Shown piece by piece: positions 26,561 through 34,823 of a stretch of 60,616 nucleotides of DNA. Positions within the stretch are counted from its first letter, which is position 1, and each line of letters begins with the position of its first letter. The position numbers and the translations under genes are program-made. Where the stretch lies: the NCBI GenBank assembly GCA_964475835.1, contig CAYYYL010000016.1, positions 1 through 60,616 of the forward strand, in the 5' to 3' direction. The notes under the pieces were generated by a model. It was not told the DNA's origin. It searched no databases and was given only the letters and a program-made list of their open reading frames with translations. Origin of the DNA: JABDCI01 sp964475835. Lineage in GTDB: Bacteria; Verrucomicrobiota; Verrucomicrobiia; JABWAM01.

Positions 26561-26589
26561 CTTATATGCTTATCGGCGAAAACGGTCAA
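26561..26589 (-). promoter_or_regulatory. Strong sigma-70-type promoter of the outer-membrane protein gene
   Basis: On the minus strand TTGACC (26584-26589) and TATAAG (26561-26566) are separated by exactly 17 bp; each matches 5 of 6 consensus positions. They lie about 75 bp before the start codon, leaving a leader of roughly 65 nt. Confidence 0.7.
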
Positions 26590-26666
26590 GGCTAAAGCCC
26601 TAATTTTGAGGTGAATGCAATTTCGTCATGACTTATCGGAGAAAACCCTTTAACCTGAAAGACTCT

Positions 26667-28268
26667 ATGAGTTCGAATACTGCCCGGATCCTGGTTCTTG
26701 ATCATGTGTCACCCAAAGGCGTGGATGTGCTCAAACAGGAATCTTCCATTGAAGTAATTGTCAAGCCGCCTTTGAATGAAGATGTGTTGCGTAAAGAAAT
26801 TGTGGATGTGGATGCTTTGATCGTTCGGAGTCAGACAAAAGTGACGCGAGCGGCGATTGAATCTGCAACGAGGCTCAAGGTGATTGGTCGTGCGGGGGTC
26901 GGAGTGGACAATGTGGATGTGGATGCTGCGACGCAGCGCGGGATCATTGTCATGAACACCCCGAGTGGCAATACGATTTCGACTGCGGAGCATACGTTTT
27001 CCATGATGCTGGCCCTGGCCCGCAGCATTCCCCAGGCGCACGCTTCGGTCAAGGAGGGGAAGTGGGATCGCAAGACGTTCGTGGGGGTGGAGCTCTACGG
27101 CAAGACGCTGGGAGTCATTGGACTGGGACGCATTGGGAGTGAGGTGGCTCGTCGTGCGATCGCATTCGGCATGCGCGTGCTGGCTTACGATCCCTTTTTG
27201 TCGCTCGCGAGAGCGAAGAGTCTTCAGGTTGAGCTGATGGAACTGAATGCGCTTTTCGAGCGTTCCGATTTCATCACTGTGCACATGCCGCTATCGGAGC
27301 AGACGCAGGGAATGATCAACAAGGAGGCGATTGCCCGGATGAAGCCCGGAGTGCGAATTCTCAATTGTGCCCGGGGTGGAATTGTGGATGAACAGGCGCT
27401 TGCGGATGGGATTGCATCGGGAAAGGTGGCGGGCGCGGCGCTGGACGTTTTTGTTCAGGAGCCTCCTCCAGCGGACCATGTGCTGAGGAAATTTTCGCAG
27501 GTGATCATGACTCCGCACCTTGGGGCATCGACCGCCGAGGCGCAGGAGAGTGTGGGGATTGAAATCGCGGAGGCGATTCGCTCGTATCTGATGCGGGGCG
27601 AAGTGCAAAATTCCGTAAACGTTCCCAATGTGGATGCCAAGACACTTGGCGTATTGCGCCCTTATCTCTCCCTTGCTGAGAAACTCGGACGTGCCCTCTC
27701 ACAGCTTGCTCCGGATCGAGTGGACCAGCTAACGGTCAGCTACAGTGGCCCGGTGAGCGAGGTGAACACCCAGCCCGTAACCCGTCTGGTGGTGAAGGGA
27801 TTTCTGGAAAAGATTTCGGGAGGCGAAGTGAACCAGGTGAATGCGATGGTGCTCGCGGAAAATCGCGGTCTCACCGTGCAGGAAAATCGAACAGCTTCCC
27901 TGACCGACTACACGGAACTCATCCACCTGAAGGCTTTGTCGGCCGGGAAGGAGTCCTCCCTTGCCGCCACCTTCTTTGGGACGGGGAATAATCCGCGCAT
28001 CGTTCAGATCAATGGAAACCTTGTCGAAGCCACGCCTCAGGGGGTGCTCTTCCTCATGGAGAACAAGGATCGACCCGGCATTGTGGGTTGGATTGGAACG
28101 ATCCTGGGCAAGCATAAGGTGAATATCGCCAGCATGTCTCTTTCTCGGGAAACGCAGGGTGGACGCGCTCTGACCGTTCTCAACCTGGACAGTGTTCCCG
28201 ACGAGAAGGTCCTCGGCGAAATCACCAGCGACCCGGACATCTTCTGGGTGAAGGTGGTGAAGCTGTAG
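26667..28268 (+). CDS. serA: D-3-phosphoglycerate dehydrogenase (long form with ACT domain)
   Basis: The 533-residue enzyme oxidises 3-phosphoglycerate with NAD in the first step of serine synthesis. It shows GRAGVGVDNVDVDAATQRGI, the NAD-binding GKTLGVIGLGRIGSEVARRA, RILNCARGGIVDE and the catalytic histidine in TPHLGAST. An intervening ASB domain (about 315-450) and a C-terminal ACT domain (DRPGIVGWIGTILGKHKVNI) place it in the long type. ATG 26667 gives the family start; an upstream ATG at 26628 would add 13 residues. Confidence 0.96.
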   Translation: MSSNTARILVLDHVSPKGVDVLKQESSIEVIVKPPLNEDVLRKEIVDVDALIVRSQTKVTRAAIESATRLKVIGRAGVGVDNVDVDAATQRGIIVMNTPSGNTISTAEHTFSMMLALARSIPQAHASVKEGKWDRKTFVGVELYGKTLGVIGLGRIGSEVARRAIAFGMRVLAYDPFLSLARAKSLQVELMELNALFERSDFITVHMPLSEQTQGMINKEAIARMKPGVRILNCARGGIVDEQALADGIASGKVAGAALDVFVQEPPPADHVLRKFSQVIMTPHLGASTAEAQESVGIEIAEAIRSYLMRGEVQNSVNVPNVDAKTLGVLRPYLSLAEKLGRALSQLAPDRVDQLTVSYSGPVSEVNTQPVTRLVVKGFLEKISGGEVNQVNAMVLAENRGLTVQENRTASLTDYTELIHLKALSAGKESSLAATFFGTGNNPRIVQINGNLVEATPQGVLFLMENKDRPGIVGWIGTILGKHKVNIASMSLSRETQGGRALTVLNLDSVPDEKVLGEITSDPDIFWVKVVKL

Positions 28269-28591
28269 GGGGGGTGGGGAAATGAGAGTCAGGAGTCAGA
28301 AGACAGGAGACAGGATGTCTGAAAAAGTAGGAATGTCACCTGGCTGTAAGCATGTTTTTGTGGGAGCTGGGAATTCACCAGCGGACGGCTCGGCGAGCCG
28401 TCCCTACATTTTTTTGGTAGGGCGCGACCGTTCAATGATGTTGAAAGCTACAGCCAAACGCATGGACACGGCTGAGCGAAGGGAAGCATCATGGGTGGTT
28501 TCCGGATAATTTTAGACGGGAACGATCGAATTCCTCCCGTCCGCACCTTCAGTTATTCTGTCTCCTGTCTTCTGACTCCTGAATTCTTACC
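28269..28591. other. Non-coding stretch framed by a 25-bp inverted repeat
   Basis: No gene is supported. The stretch is bounded by the perfect inverted repeat described separately. Near its middle it carries the palindrome GGACGGCTCGGCGAGCCGTCC with a GTAGGG word on the far side. Fifteen bases beyond the right arm the ferredoxin stop codon follows. Confidence 0.7.
28289..28582. repeat. Perfect 25-bp terminal inverted repeat around a 294-bp segment
   Basis: The left arm (28289-28313) contains TCAGGAGTCAGAAGACAGGA and the right arm (28558-28582) is its exact complement. The layout recalls a miniature inverted-repeat element, but I see no obvious target-site duplication. A single related word (GTCAGGAGACAGGAGTCGG) occurs near 5892. 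Confidence 0.75.
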
Positions 28592-28903
28592 TCAGGCTTC
28601 CGGCCTGATTCGAACGGCGACATCGCCTTCGACGACACACTGACAGGAAAGGCGGCGGGCACCTGCATTGGGGCCAAGTTTGGCAAGTTCCTTGCCGGTT
28701 CTGGGATTGAGTTTGTCTTCGCCGGAGACGACCTCAATGGCGCAAGTTCCGCAAAGCCCCCGACCACCACAGTTCAAGGGGCGATAGTTGGTGGGCCACT
28801 TGTAGAGACGTACCCCCTCGTTCAGGAGGGATGCCCGAAGGTTGACTCCGTTATCCGCGACATCGATTTTCCGATTTATGTTCTCGCAAAAAATCGTGGC
28901 CAT
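28592..28903 (-). CDS. 2Fe-2S ferredoxin
   Basis: The 103-residue protein has cysteines spaced C-x5-C-x2-C (NCGGRGLCGTC), with a fourth in RLSCQC near the end. This spacing is closer to the adrenodoxin/Isc type than to plant-type ferredoxins. It would carry electrons in the cytoplasm. ATG 28903 matches the family start (MATIFCENINRKI). Its stop lies just inside the inverted-repeat region. The electron-transfer partner is not identifiable here. Confidence 0.88.
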   Translation of the reverse strand: MATIFCENINRKIDVADNGVNLRASLLNEGVRLYKWPTNYRPLNCGGRGLCGTCAIEVVSGEDKLNPRTGKELAKLGPNAGARRLSCQCVVEGDVAVRIRPEA

Positions 28904-28943
28904 GGAATTTCTTTGCCCCTTCCCGAGAGGTTGGATGGAAAGA

Positions 28944-29339
28944 TCAGGGAACGATAAAAATTTTCCCGGTGTGAGGGCAGCGAGCGGGGCTTCCCGAGGC
29001 AAGACTGCTCACATCAACAAGGGTCTTATCCTGGGCGTAGGGGCTTTTCACGAGACCGGGCCACTTGGTTTTGATGGCGTAGGGATAGCCCTTCTTTTTG
29101 GGCAGGCTATCCAAGGGAACGGTGCTGGATCCGGAATCCGTGGGGGGGGTGACTGTCTGGCTGGAAGTATCCACAGGGGCGGGGGCTGGATCGACCGGGG
29201 CAGGGGTGGTGGTGGCGGCGTCGGTCGTCGCAGGAGGGGGGGTGGCTGTGGTCGGACTATCCGAGCTGGTGCTGGAGCAGCCGGAGAATAGAAGGGCGGC
29301 AGTGAGAGCGGAGAAAATCGAGGTGTGGAGAAGTTTCAT
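28944..29339 (-). CDS. Small lipoprotein of unknown function
   Basis: The 131-residue protein has a type II signal peptide with lipobox LFSGC (cysteine at about 21). A Thr/Pro/Ala-rich linker runs to about residue 75, followed by a compact C-terminal part. That part holds LPKKKGYPYAIKTKWPGLVK and ARCPHTGKIFIVP. The tail resembles verrucomicrobial secreted proteins but I do not recognise a named family. Location is probably the outer membrane, facing the periplasm or surface. Confidence 0.8.
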   Translation of the reverse strand: MKLLHTSIFSALTAALLFSGCSSTSSDSPTTATPPPATTDAATTTPAPVDPAPAPVDTSSQTVTPPTDSGSSTVPLDSLPKKKGYPYAIKTKWPGLVKSPYAQDKTLVDVSSLASGSPARCPHTGKIFIVP

Positions 29340-29355
29340 GCGGATTCCAATCTAA

Positions 29356-32166
29356 TCAAGACCCTCTACTTTGCAATATCGAATTCAAGGTTCGTTTGCG
29401 CAAGATCAAGGCAAGGACCGCTGAAGCAACGATGCTGACAAAGCCTGGTTCGGGTACGCCATAGGGGATGAGCATGCCGTTGCCCTGGAGGTCGTAGATG
29501 GATCGGGCGAGGTAGGCGTTGGCGGGGAGGTTGGCGTCGTAGTAGACGTTGACGTCGGTGAAGAGGTTGTTGGTGTTGGCGAGGGCGCCGAGGTCGAGGG
29601 TGCCGACATAGAGGGCGTTGACGACGGCGCCGGTGACCCGGAGGGTGTCGCCCGCGCCGAAGAGCTGGAGGGTGCCGATGGCGAAGTTGTTGGTGACGTC
29701 GGTGAGGGTGACGATCCCGTTGGTTCCCCGGTCGAGCGCGGAGCTTCCCGTCAGGTCAAGAAGGTGGGCTCCGCCGAGATTGGTGAAGAGCACGATCGCA
29801 CTCGACATGTTAAAGAGATTGCTCTGTGTGGACTGGAGGGTGAGATCGCGTTCGAATTGAAAGAAGTCGCCTGCGGCGGCCTGGATGTAACCGGAGGAGG
29901 TGATGGTCACATTGGTCGTGAATATATTGGTCGAGGGATCGCTCAGGTAGGCTCCATGGATGATGACAGGGCTCTCATAGGTGACCCGGCTGTTGAACAC
30001 GTTGATGGTGCCGGAATTGGTAAAGACTCCCGAAACCGTCGCCGTGGTATTGGAGATGGAAAGGATGCCGCCCGAGCCCATGGTGAACGCCGTGCTCTGC
30101 CAGCGGGTGGCATTGTTGTAGAGAGTCAGATGTTGGTAGAGATTTCCGTTGTTGGTGCCAAAGGTGTAGGACGTGATGCTCGAATTGGTCGAGTTGTTCA
30201 GCCGGAAGGTGTTGTTCCCTTGAAAGGAGATGTTCGACACCTGCGTGTTGAAGATGTCGGCATTCGAGACATTCCGGTACGAAAGGGTGGCATTGGTGAG
30301 AATGATGGAGTCCACCGTGTTGGTGACCAGAGTGGGGGTGGAAGTGAAGAATTGAAGAATTCCCCCCTGATTGGTGATGGCACCACTGTTGTTGAATCCC
30401 GTGACGAAGTTGGTGCCTTCCAGAACAGCACCGTCATTCATGAAAAGGCTGCCAGTGCCGGAAGAAACACTGTTTGTCCCCAGGTGGAGAGAAAAAAGTT
30501 TGAGAAGGCTGTTGGTGCCGCTGAGGGTGATGGAGCCCTGTCCGCTGGCCGCTCCTCCGACGACCCCGTTGGTGGCGAAGACGGTTCCCCCATTGGTGAT
30601 GATCAATTGGTTGGCCTGGCCGGATTGACCGACGATAAACCGGAGAGTGTTGCTCCAGGTGGAACCGGCTCCGGTGACAATCGCGGTGTTGTTGCTGGCG
30701 GCTGCGGAGTTGCCCACATAGCCTGTGGAACTGATCACCGAGGCGCCGTTGGAGATGATGAGTTGATTGTTGCGACTGGCGAAGCCGACATAGAGGATGG
30801 TGTTTCTCCAGAGTGAATTGGTGTCACTCACTCGGGCGGTATTGAGCGCCCCGTTGAGTCCGATGGAGCCAACTGTGTTATAGACGCTTCCTCCATTGGA
30901 AATCATGAGTGAGTTTCCGGTGGAGCCGTTGCTGACCCCAAGGGACAAGGCACCTGTATTAGTCCAGATGGAGCCATTCCCAATCACGGTGGCGGAATTG
31001 CCTGTGGAATTGGATTCTCCGATATTGCCGAAAGTGGTCTGAACCTTTCCTCCATCCGAAACGGTCAGTGAATTGCCGTTGGCGCTTCCGCTGGAAGCAT
31101 ATCCAATCATGAGAAAACCGCTGTTGGTCCAGAGAGATCCAGGCCCTGTGACAACAAGGGCATTGTTGGCTCCGCTGTTTTCATATCCTAAAAAGATAGA
31201 ACTGGAAATGAAGTTGGCCCCATTGCTTACCACCAGGCGATTGCTGCCAGAAAAATAACCCAGAAATACGGAGCTGAATTTTAAAAGCGAGTTGGTGTCG
31301 CTGACGGCGATCACATTATTGGCGGTCTGATAATAGACGGTTGCGGTAATATGCCCACGGGCGCCGTTGGATACCGTGAGCCGGTTGCCCGTTGAACTGC
31401 TGGAGCCGATGTAGGCGGAGCCGATATTGCTCCATACAGTTCCCGCGCCCGTGACATTGACGATGGCCTTTCCGCTGGTCGTTCCGAAGTTGAGCTGATG
31501 CCCTGCACCCGTATTATTGGGTTGGATGAGAACATTGGTTCCTCCTACGACATTCCAGACGGAAGTTCTACCTGCGGTGGATCCGATGCTGTAGGCGTTG
31601 GACGCGATGATGAAAGATCCCTTTTGTGTGGTGAGGGTTCCCGCGCCAAAGGTAAAAAAGGAGTTGGTGGCGGAAGGGCTGACATTGGTGGCGAAGAGGT
31701 AGTCGACGATGAGGGTTCCATCCGTCATGGTGAGGGTACCCTTTCCCGCCTGCCCAATCCAAAGGGTTCCGGTTCCATTGCCATTGGTGACCACAAGCGT
31801 TCCCGTGCTGGTGAGACGAACGGCGCCCGTTTGTCCTGCGGTCTGTCCAATGATGTAGTTGTTGGTGATCCAGAGGGTGGTGCCGGAGGTGATGTTTTGG
31901 GTGATGGACCCGCTGTTCGGGTTCACGTACATGTTGGCGTTGGTGAGATTCACATTCCAGGTAGGAATGGAGATCCCATCATTGGTGAAGTAGACGTTGT
32001 CGTTGGCTGTCGGAAATGTCGTCACTCCCAGACCATTCGTCACCCAGTTTCCACTGTTGGTGACGTTGCCCGTCAACAGATTGGTCCAGTAGAAATCATC
32101 CGCTCGAAGGTTTGAAGACCCAACGAGAAAAAGGAGAAAGATCCAAATGATTTGGCGGGTGAGCAT
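29356..32166 (-). CDS. Large autotransporter-like repeat protein with PEP-CTERM sorting signal
   Basis: The 936-residue protein starts with a signal peptide (LTRQIIWIFLLFLVGSSNLRA). Most of it is tandem repeats of roughly 40-50 residues with the pattern (L)xVSNGAxVxxxxGxxG...NxAxVTGxGSxWxNT, a beta-helix layout. It is rich in Asn, Ser, Thr and Gly. It ends VPEPG, then a hydrophobic helix and RKR, which is the PEP-CTERM tripartite signal read by an exosortase. No exosortase is in the window. An ATG at 32184 is an alternative start. Surface or biofilm attachment is likely but inferred. Confidence 0.88.
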   Translation of the reverse strand: MLTRQIIWIFLLFLVGSSNLRADDFYWTNLLTGNVTNSGNWVTNGLGVTTFPTANDNVYFTNDGISIPTWNVNLTNANMYVNPNSGSITQNITSGTTLWITNNYIIGQTAGQTGAVRLTSTGTLVVTNGNGTGTLWIGQAGKGTLTMTDGTLIVDYLFATNVSPSATNSFFTFGAGTLTTQKGSFIIASNAYSIGSTAGRTSVWNVVGGTNVLIQPNNTGAGHQLNFGTTSGKAIVNVTGAGTVWSNIGSAYIGSSSSTGNRLTVSNGARGHITATVYYQTANNVIAVSDTNSLLKFSSVFLGYFSGSNRLVVSNGANFISSSIFLGYENSGANNALVVTGPGSLWTNSGFLMIGYASSGSANGNSLTVSDGGKVQTTFGNIGESNSTGNSATVIGNGSIWTNTGALSLGVSNGSTGNSLMISNGGSVYNTVGSIGLNGALNTARVSDTNSLWRNTILYVGFASRNNQLIISNGASVISSTGYVGNSAAASNNTAIVTGAGSTWSNTLRFIVGQSGQANQLIITNGGTVFATNGVVGGAASGQGSITLSGTNSLLKLFSLHLGTNSVSSGTGSLFMNDGAVLEGTNFVTGFNNSGAITNQGGILQFFTSTPTLVTNTVDSIILTNATLSYRNVSNADIFNTQVSNISFQGNNTFRLNNSTNSSITSYTFGTNNGNLYQHLTLYNNATRWQSTAFTMGSGGILSISNTTATVSGVFTNSGTINVFNSRVTYESPVIIHGAYLSDPSTNIFTTNVTITSSGYIQAAAGDFFQFERDLTLQSTQSNLFNMSSAIVLFTNLGGAHLLDLTGSSALDRGTNGIVTLTDVTNNFAIGTLQLFGAGDTLRVTGAVVNALYVGTLDLGALANTNNLFTDVNVYYDANLPANAYLARSIYDLQGNGMLIPYGVPEPGFVSIVASAVLALILRKRTLNSILQSRGS

Positions 32167-32208
32167 GAGATCCGGGCATCTCATGTTTGCCAGACATTGG
32201 AGGATGAT

Positions 32209-32559
32209 TCAAGGGAGGATGTATTCAGAAAAGCCGGATTCAAGCCTTTTGCGTCCATGTTCGGAAATCATGGCGGGTGTCCAGGGTGGTTCGAAAACCA
32301 GGCGAACCTGACATTCCGACACGGAAGGCAATCGACACACGGCGTTCCTTACGCCTGAAATCAGCACCTCGTGCATGGGGCAATTGGGATTGGTTACGGT
32401 CATATCCACATCCACATGGTTTTCATGGATTCGGATGTCGTAAATGAGGCCGAGATCCACGAGGTTGAGTCCCACTTCGGGATCGATCACCTGGCGCAGG
32501 GATTCCCGGACTTGTTCAGGAGTGACGGGCATGGAGTTTAGGGAGGATTGATTCTTCAT
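32209..32559 (-). CDS. DUF59/MIP18-type iron-sulfur assembly factor (SufT/PaaD-like)
   Basis: The 116-residue protein shows the family core RQVIDPEVGLNLVDLGLIYD, then VDMTVTNPNCPMHEVLI with its cysteine. EPPWTPAMISEHGRKRL follows at the end. MIP18-family proteins help mature iron-sulfur proteins. Here it closes the cupin-DUF2249-12TM operon, overlapping the upstream gene by 44 bp, so it may serve the iron-sulfur or metal centres of the nitrate island. An internal ATG at 32532 is possible. Confidence 0.88.
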   Translation of the reverse strand: MKNQSSLNSMPVTPEQVRESLRQVIDPEVGLNLVDLGLIYDIRIHENHVDVDMTVTNPNCPMHEVLISGVRNAVCRLPSVSECQVRLVFEPPWTPAMISEHGRKRLESGFSEYILP

Positions 32560-33880
32560 TTGGTGATTTATTTTCCGGGTGCGCCATGGCTTGATGGGCT
32601 CGTTTCAGGTGAAACAGGACTCCTGCCATGTCCGAAACATACAGAAGGAGTCCCAGTCCCATGAACCCCGCCGAGGCTTGGATGACAGATGGGGGGACAT
32701 GCTCTGCGAGGGAACTGGTGATGGCGGTTGCCCAGACTCCGGGTAAAAAGATTCGAAAGGCCCAACGCTGGAGGGTATGAGAATAGAGGTACTCAAGTTT
32801 GGGAACCGGACGCAATCCGACAAAAGGGGGATAGATCTGGTACCAGACGAGGAACGGGAGGATTTTGTAGGTGAAGGCCATGATAAAGCAGGTGACGAAT
32901 CCGAAGAGGACAAGGATGCCGTAACCTGTCTGGGCTTGGGCTTTCAATGCAGAAGGAGTCGTGTCCGGCAGGGCCAGCCAGAAACCCAGAAGGACAAGGG
33001 CCGGCAGGTGCGCCATGGCGAAGCCGATGTGGCGCGTCAGGGAGTCGGGCGCGGGTCGCTTGCTGGCTTTGAGGATCTCACGGACTTCGATCATCCAGAA
33101 AGCCAGCCCTGTGGCGATCATGGGGACGATGAGGAAGGTTCGGTCCCATTGCAGGAGGATGCCGAGAAATAGCAGGGGAATGCCTGTATTCAGCAAAGCA
33201 AAGGCAGACCATACCCGGCGTGGACTCTGAATTTCCGAGAGCAGGAACATGGGAATGAGGCGATAGCTCACCCCCAGGATCATCATAAAAAACCAACCGA
33301 GCACCGCAAGATGGGCGTGGGCATGGATGGCGGAGAGGACGTGAAAGGGGGAGAAGGAGATGACTTTGTCGTGCATCAGGAACTGGCCCGCAAGAAAGGT
33401 CAGGATGAGATAAGTCCAGGCTGTGCCGATGTGAATGGTAACCAGATCCTGCCGGGGTGCCTTTCGCATGGTGCGGATCATGTTGTAGAGGAAGAGGCAG
33501 AGCCCGATGGTGAAACTGCTTCCAAACCAGAGTAACCAGCGAAAGTTCCAGCACCAAAAACTGGCTACCATGCCGGTGACCCCGATTGCATGGAATCCAA
33601 ACACCCAGCGGGAAAGTTTGGGGGAGTGAAGGCGGGTTCCCAGCGCAACCGGAACCAATTGGGTTGCAGCCCCGAGGACCAGGGTGGTGATCCAGCCGAG
33701 GGAGATCAGGTGGGTGAGGGCGACGGTGCGTTGAGTGTAGTGATGCTGTGCGAGAACGTCTTTGGCGAAAAGGGGGAGAGCTACAGCTGTCAATGCCAGT
33801 GAAACGAAGGCGAGGATGAAAAAGGGGATCGGCAGCCTAATCGTCTCCCGGGACGATTTCAGATCAGCGGGTGGCATCAT
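32516..33880 (-). CDS. 12-TM NnrS/oxidase-subunit-I-like membrane protein
   Basis: The 454-residue protein has about twelve hydrophobic helices. Histidines sit in or next to helices: ALTHLISLGWITTLVLGAA, HIGTAWTYLIL, SAIHAHAHLAVLGWFFM, LTRHIGFAMAHL and HLKRAHQAMAH. Two segments look like internal duplicates (H-x-x-x-LGW...ATQLVP and H-x-x-x-LGW...SYRLIP). This pattern recalls NnrS and heme-copper oxidase subunit I relatives linked to nitric oxide. Binding of heme is an inference. ATG 33880 overlaps the DUF2249 gene by 17 bp. Confidence 0.7.
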   Translation of the reverse strand: MMPPADLKSSRETIRLPIPFFILAFVSLALTAVALPLFAKDVLAQHHYTQRTVALTHLISLGWITTLVLGAATQLVPVALGTRLHSPKLSRWVFGFHAIGVTGMVASFWCWNFRWLLWFGSSFTIGLCLFLYNMIRTMRKAPRQDLVTIHIGTAWTYLILTFLAGQFLMHDKVISFSPFHVLSAIHAHAHLAVLGWFFMMILGVSYRLIPMFLLSEIQSPRRVWSAFALLNTGIPLLFLGILLQWDRTFLIVPMIATGLAFWMIEVREILKASKRPAPDSLTRHIGFAMAHLPALVLLGFWLALPDTTPSALKAQAQTGYGILVLFGFVTCFIMAFTYKILPFLVWYQIYPPFVGLRPVPKLEYLYSHTLQRWAFRIFLPGVWATAITSSLAEHVPPSVIQASAGFMGLGLLLYVSDMAGVLFHLKRAHQAMAHPENKSPNEESILPKLHARHS

Positions 33881-34382
33881 GGGTGGCGTGCCAGATGCGT
33901 GTGATGAAGCTTCGATCGGGCAGCTCGGAGCTGTCGTAGGCGAAGCCCCGTTCCTCAAGTTGTTCGAGGAGATGCAGAGGCTTGCGGGTGGTGAAGAGAA
34001 TCAGCTTTCGGCCTTTTTCGAGCTGGCCCAGAGCCTCGAGGGTGCGAACCATCGGTTCGGGTGGGGCGAGTTTCCGGGCATCGAGTTCGATGTTCGCTTC
34101 CGGTTCGTGATGATGGCAGCCGCAACCACAGCCTTCCGAGGATGGGGGCCTGGGAGCCTTCCCGGGAGTGAATTCGATTTTCCAGGTTTTGTCCTCGAGC
34201 CGATTGGAATGATGATCATAACCCAGTCGGCCAAGTTTGGCGTAGAGAGGCTGGGGCTCGAACGGAATCAGGAGGTGAAATTCCTGTCCAGGCTGGAGTT
34301 GGGCGATGGCGGCATCGACCGATTCGCAAGGGGTTCCGCCGGATGCCAGAATGGGACGTACATCAAGAACGAGTGGAGTCAT
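33864..34382 (-). CDS. DUF2249 domain protein with two domains and a Cys/His linker
   Basis: The 172-residue protein consists of two DUF2249-type halves. The first runs from PLVLDVRPILASGGTPCESVD to GYDHHSNR. The second starts near IELDARKLAPPEPMVRTLEA and includes LILFTTRKPLHLLEQLEERG. Between them is CGCGCHHHEPE, a likely metal-binding linker. DUF2249 proteins are often found near denitrification and NO-response genes, but their activity is not established. ATG 34382 was chosen over longer frames because the upstream part has no family sequence. Confidence 0.82.
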   Translation of the reverse strand: MTPLVLDVRPILASGGTPCESVDAAIAQLQPGQEFHLLIPFEPQPLYAKLGRLGYDHHSNRLEDKTWKIEFTPGKAPRPPSSEGCGCGCHHHEPEANIELDARKLAPPEPMVRTLEALGQLEKGRKLILFTTRKPLHLLEQLEERGFAYDSSELPDRSFITRIWHATHDATR

Positions 34383-34426
34383 AGTCGAGGAAACGTTGGT
34401 GGTTTTCAGAAACGGTGAGCAGCATG

Positions 34427-34753
34427 TTAGGCTTTGGCAGGATGGTTGAGGAAGAGGGTAAGAAGCATGGAGGTCCGGATTTCTGCATCGATGGCGTGAA
34501 GTTCGCCTGCAGGCATCTGAATCCATGTGCCCGCTTTCGCGTTCACCCTTTGATCCCCGAGTTTGACGTGCGCCTCGCCTTCGAGAAAATGCATGATGGC
34601 CGGGAAGGAGGAGGTGTGTTCCGACAATTGTTGACCGGCGTCAAAATGGAACATGAGCACCTTACTGTGTGGATCCTGGTGCAATAAGGTGCTGGCGATT
34701 CCGTGGGGAATGAATCGTTGATCCTGGGAAAGCTCGATGACTCTTGAATCCAT
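34427..34753 (-). CDS. Cupin-domain protein (first gene of the NO-type operon)
   Basis: The 108-residue single-domain cupin has the motif 1 region QQLSEHTSSFPAIMHFLEGEA and motif 2 MPAGELHAIDA. The usual metal ligands are reduced, with one His in each. It starts seven bases after a -10-like hexamer that lies 22 bp from an FNR-type box, and it heads the operon with the DUF2249, 12-TM and DUF59 genes. It may sense or bind a small ligand; its substrate is unknown. Confidence 0.82.
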   Translation of the reverse strand: MDSRVIELSQDQRFIPHGIASTLLHQDPHSKVLMFHFDAGQQLSEHTSSFPAIMHFLEGEAHVKLGDQRVNAKAGTWIQMPAGELHAIDAEIRTSMLLTLFLNHPAKA

Positions 34754-34759
34754 GGGGTT

Positions 34760-34801
34760 ATCATTCCATAAATGCCGTCTGACAGCCTTGATCCAGATCA
34801 A
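34760..34801 (-). promoter_or_regulatory. FNR/DNR-type box and class II-spaced -10 for the cupin operon
   Basis: TTGATCCAGATCAA at 34788-34801 is a perfect match to the FNR/DNR consensus TTGAT-N4-ATCAA. On the minus strand the hexamer AATGAT (34760-34765, 4 of 6) begins 22 bp after the box, the distance expected for activation from -41.5. The divergent regulator gene starts 22 bp from the other side, so the same box may also control it. Confidence 0.75.
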
Positions 34802-34823
34802 GAACTCATTCCTTCCCGTTCTT

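Noticed and set aside
29764..30816. 350-residue open frame antisense to the PEP-CTERM gene
   Set aside because: It mirrors the repeat codons of the minus-strand gene and its composition follows from them.
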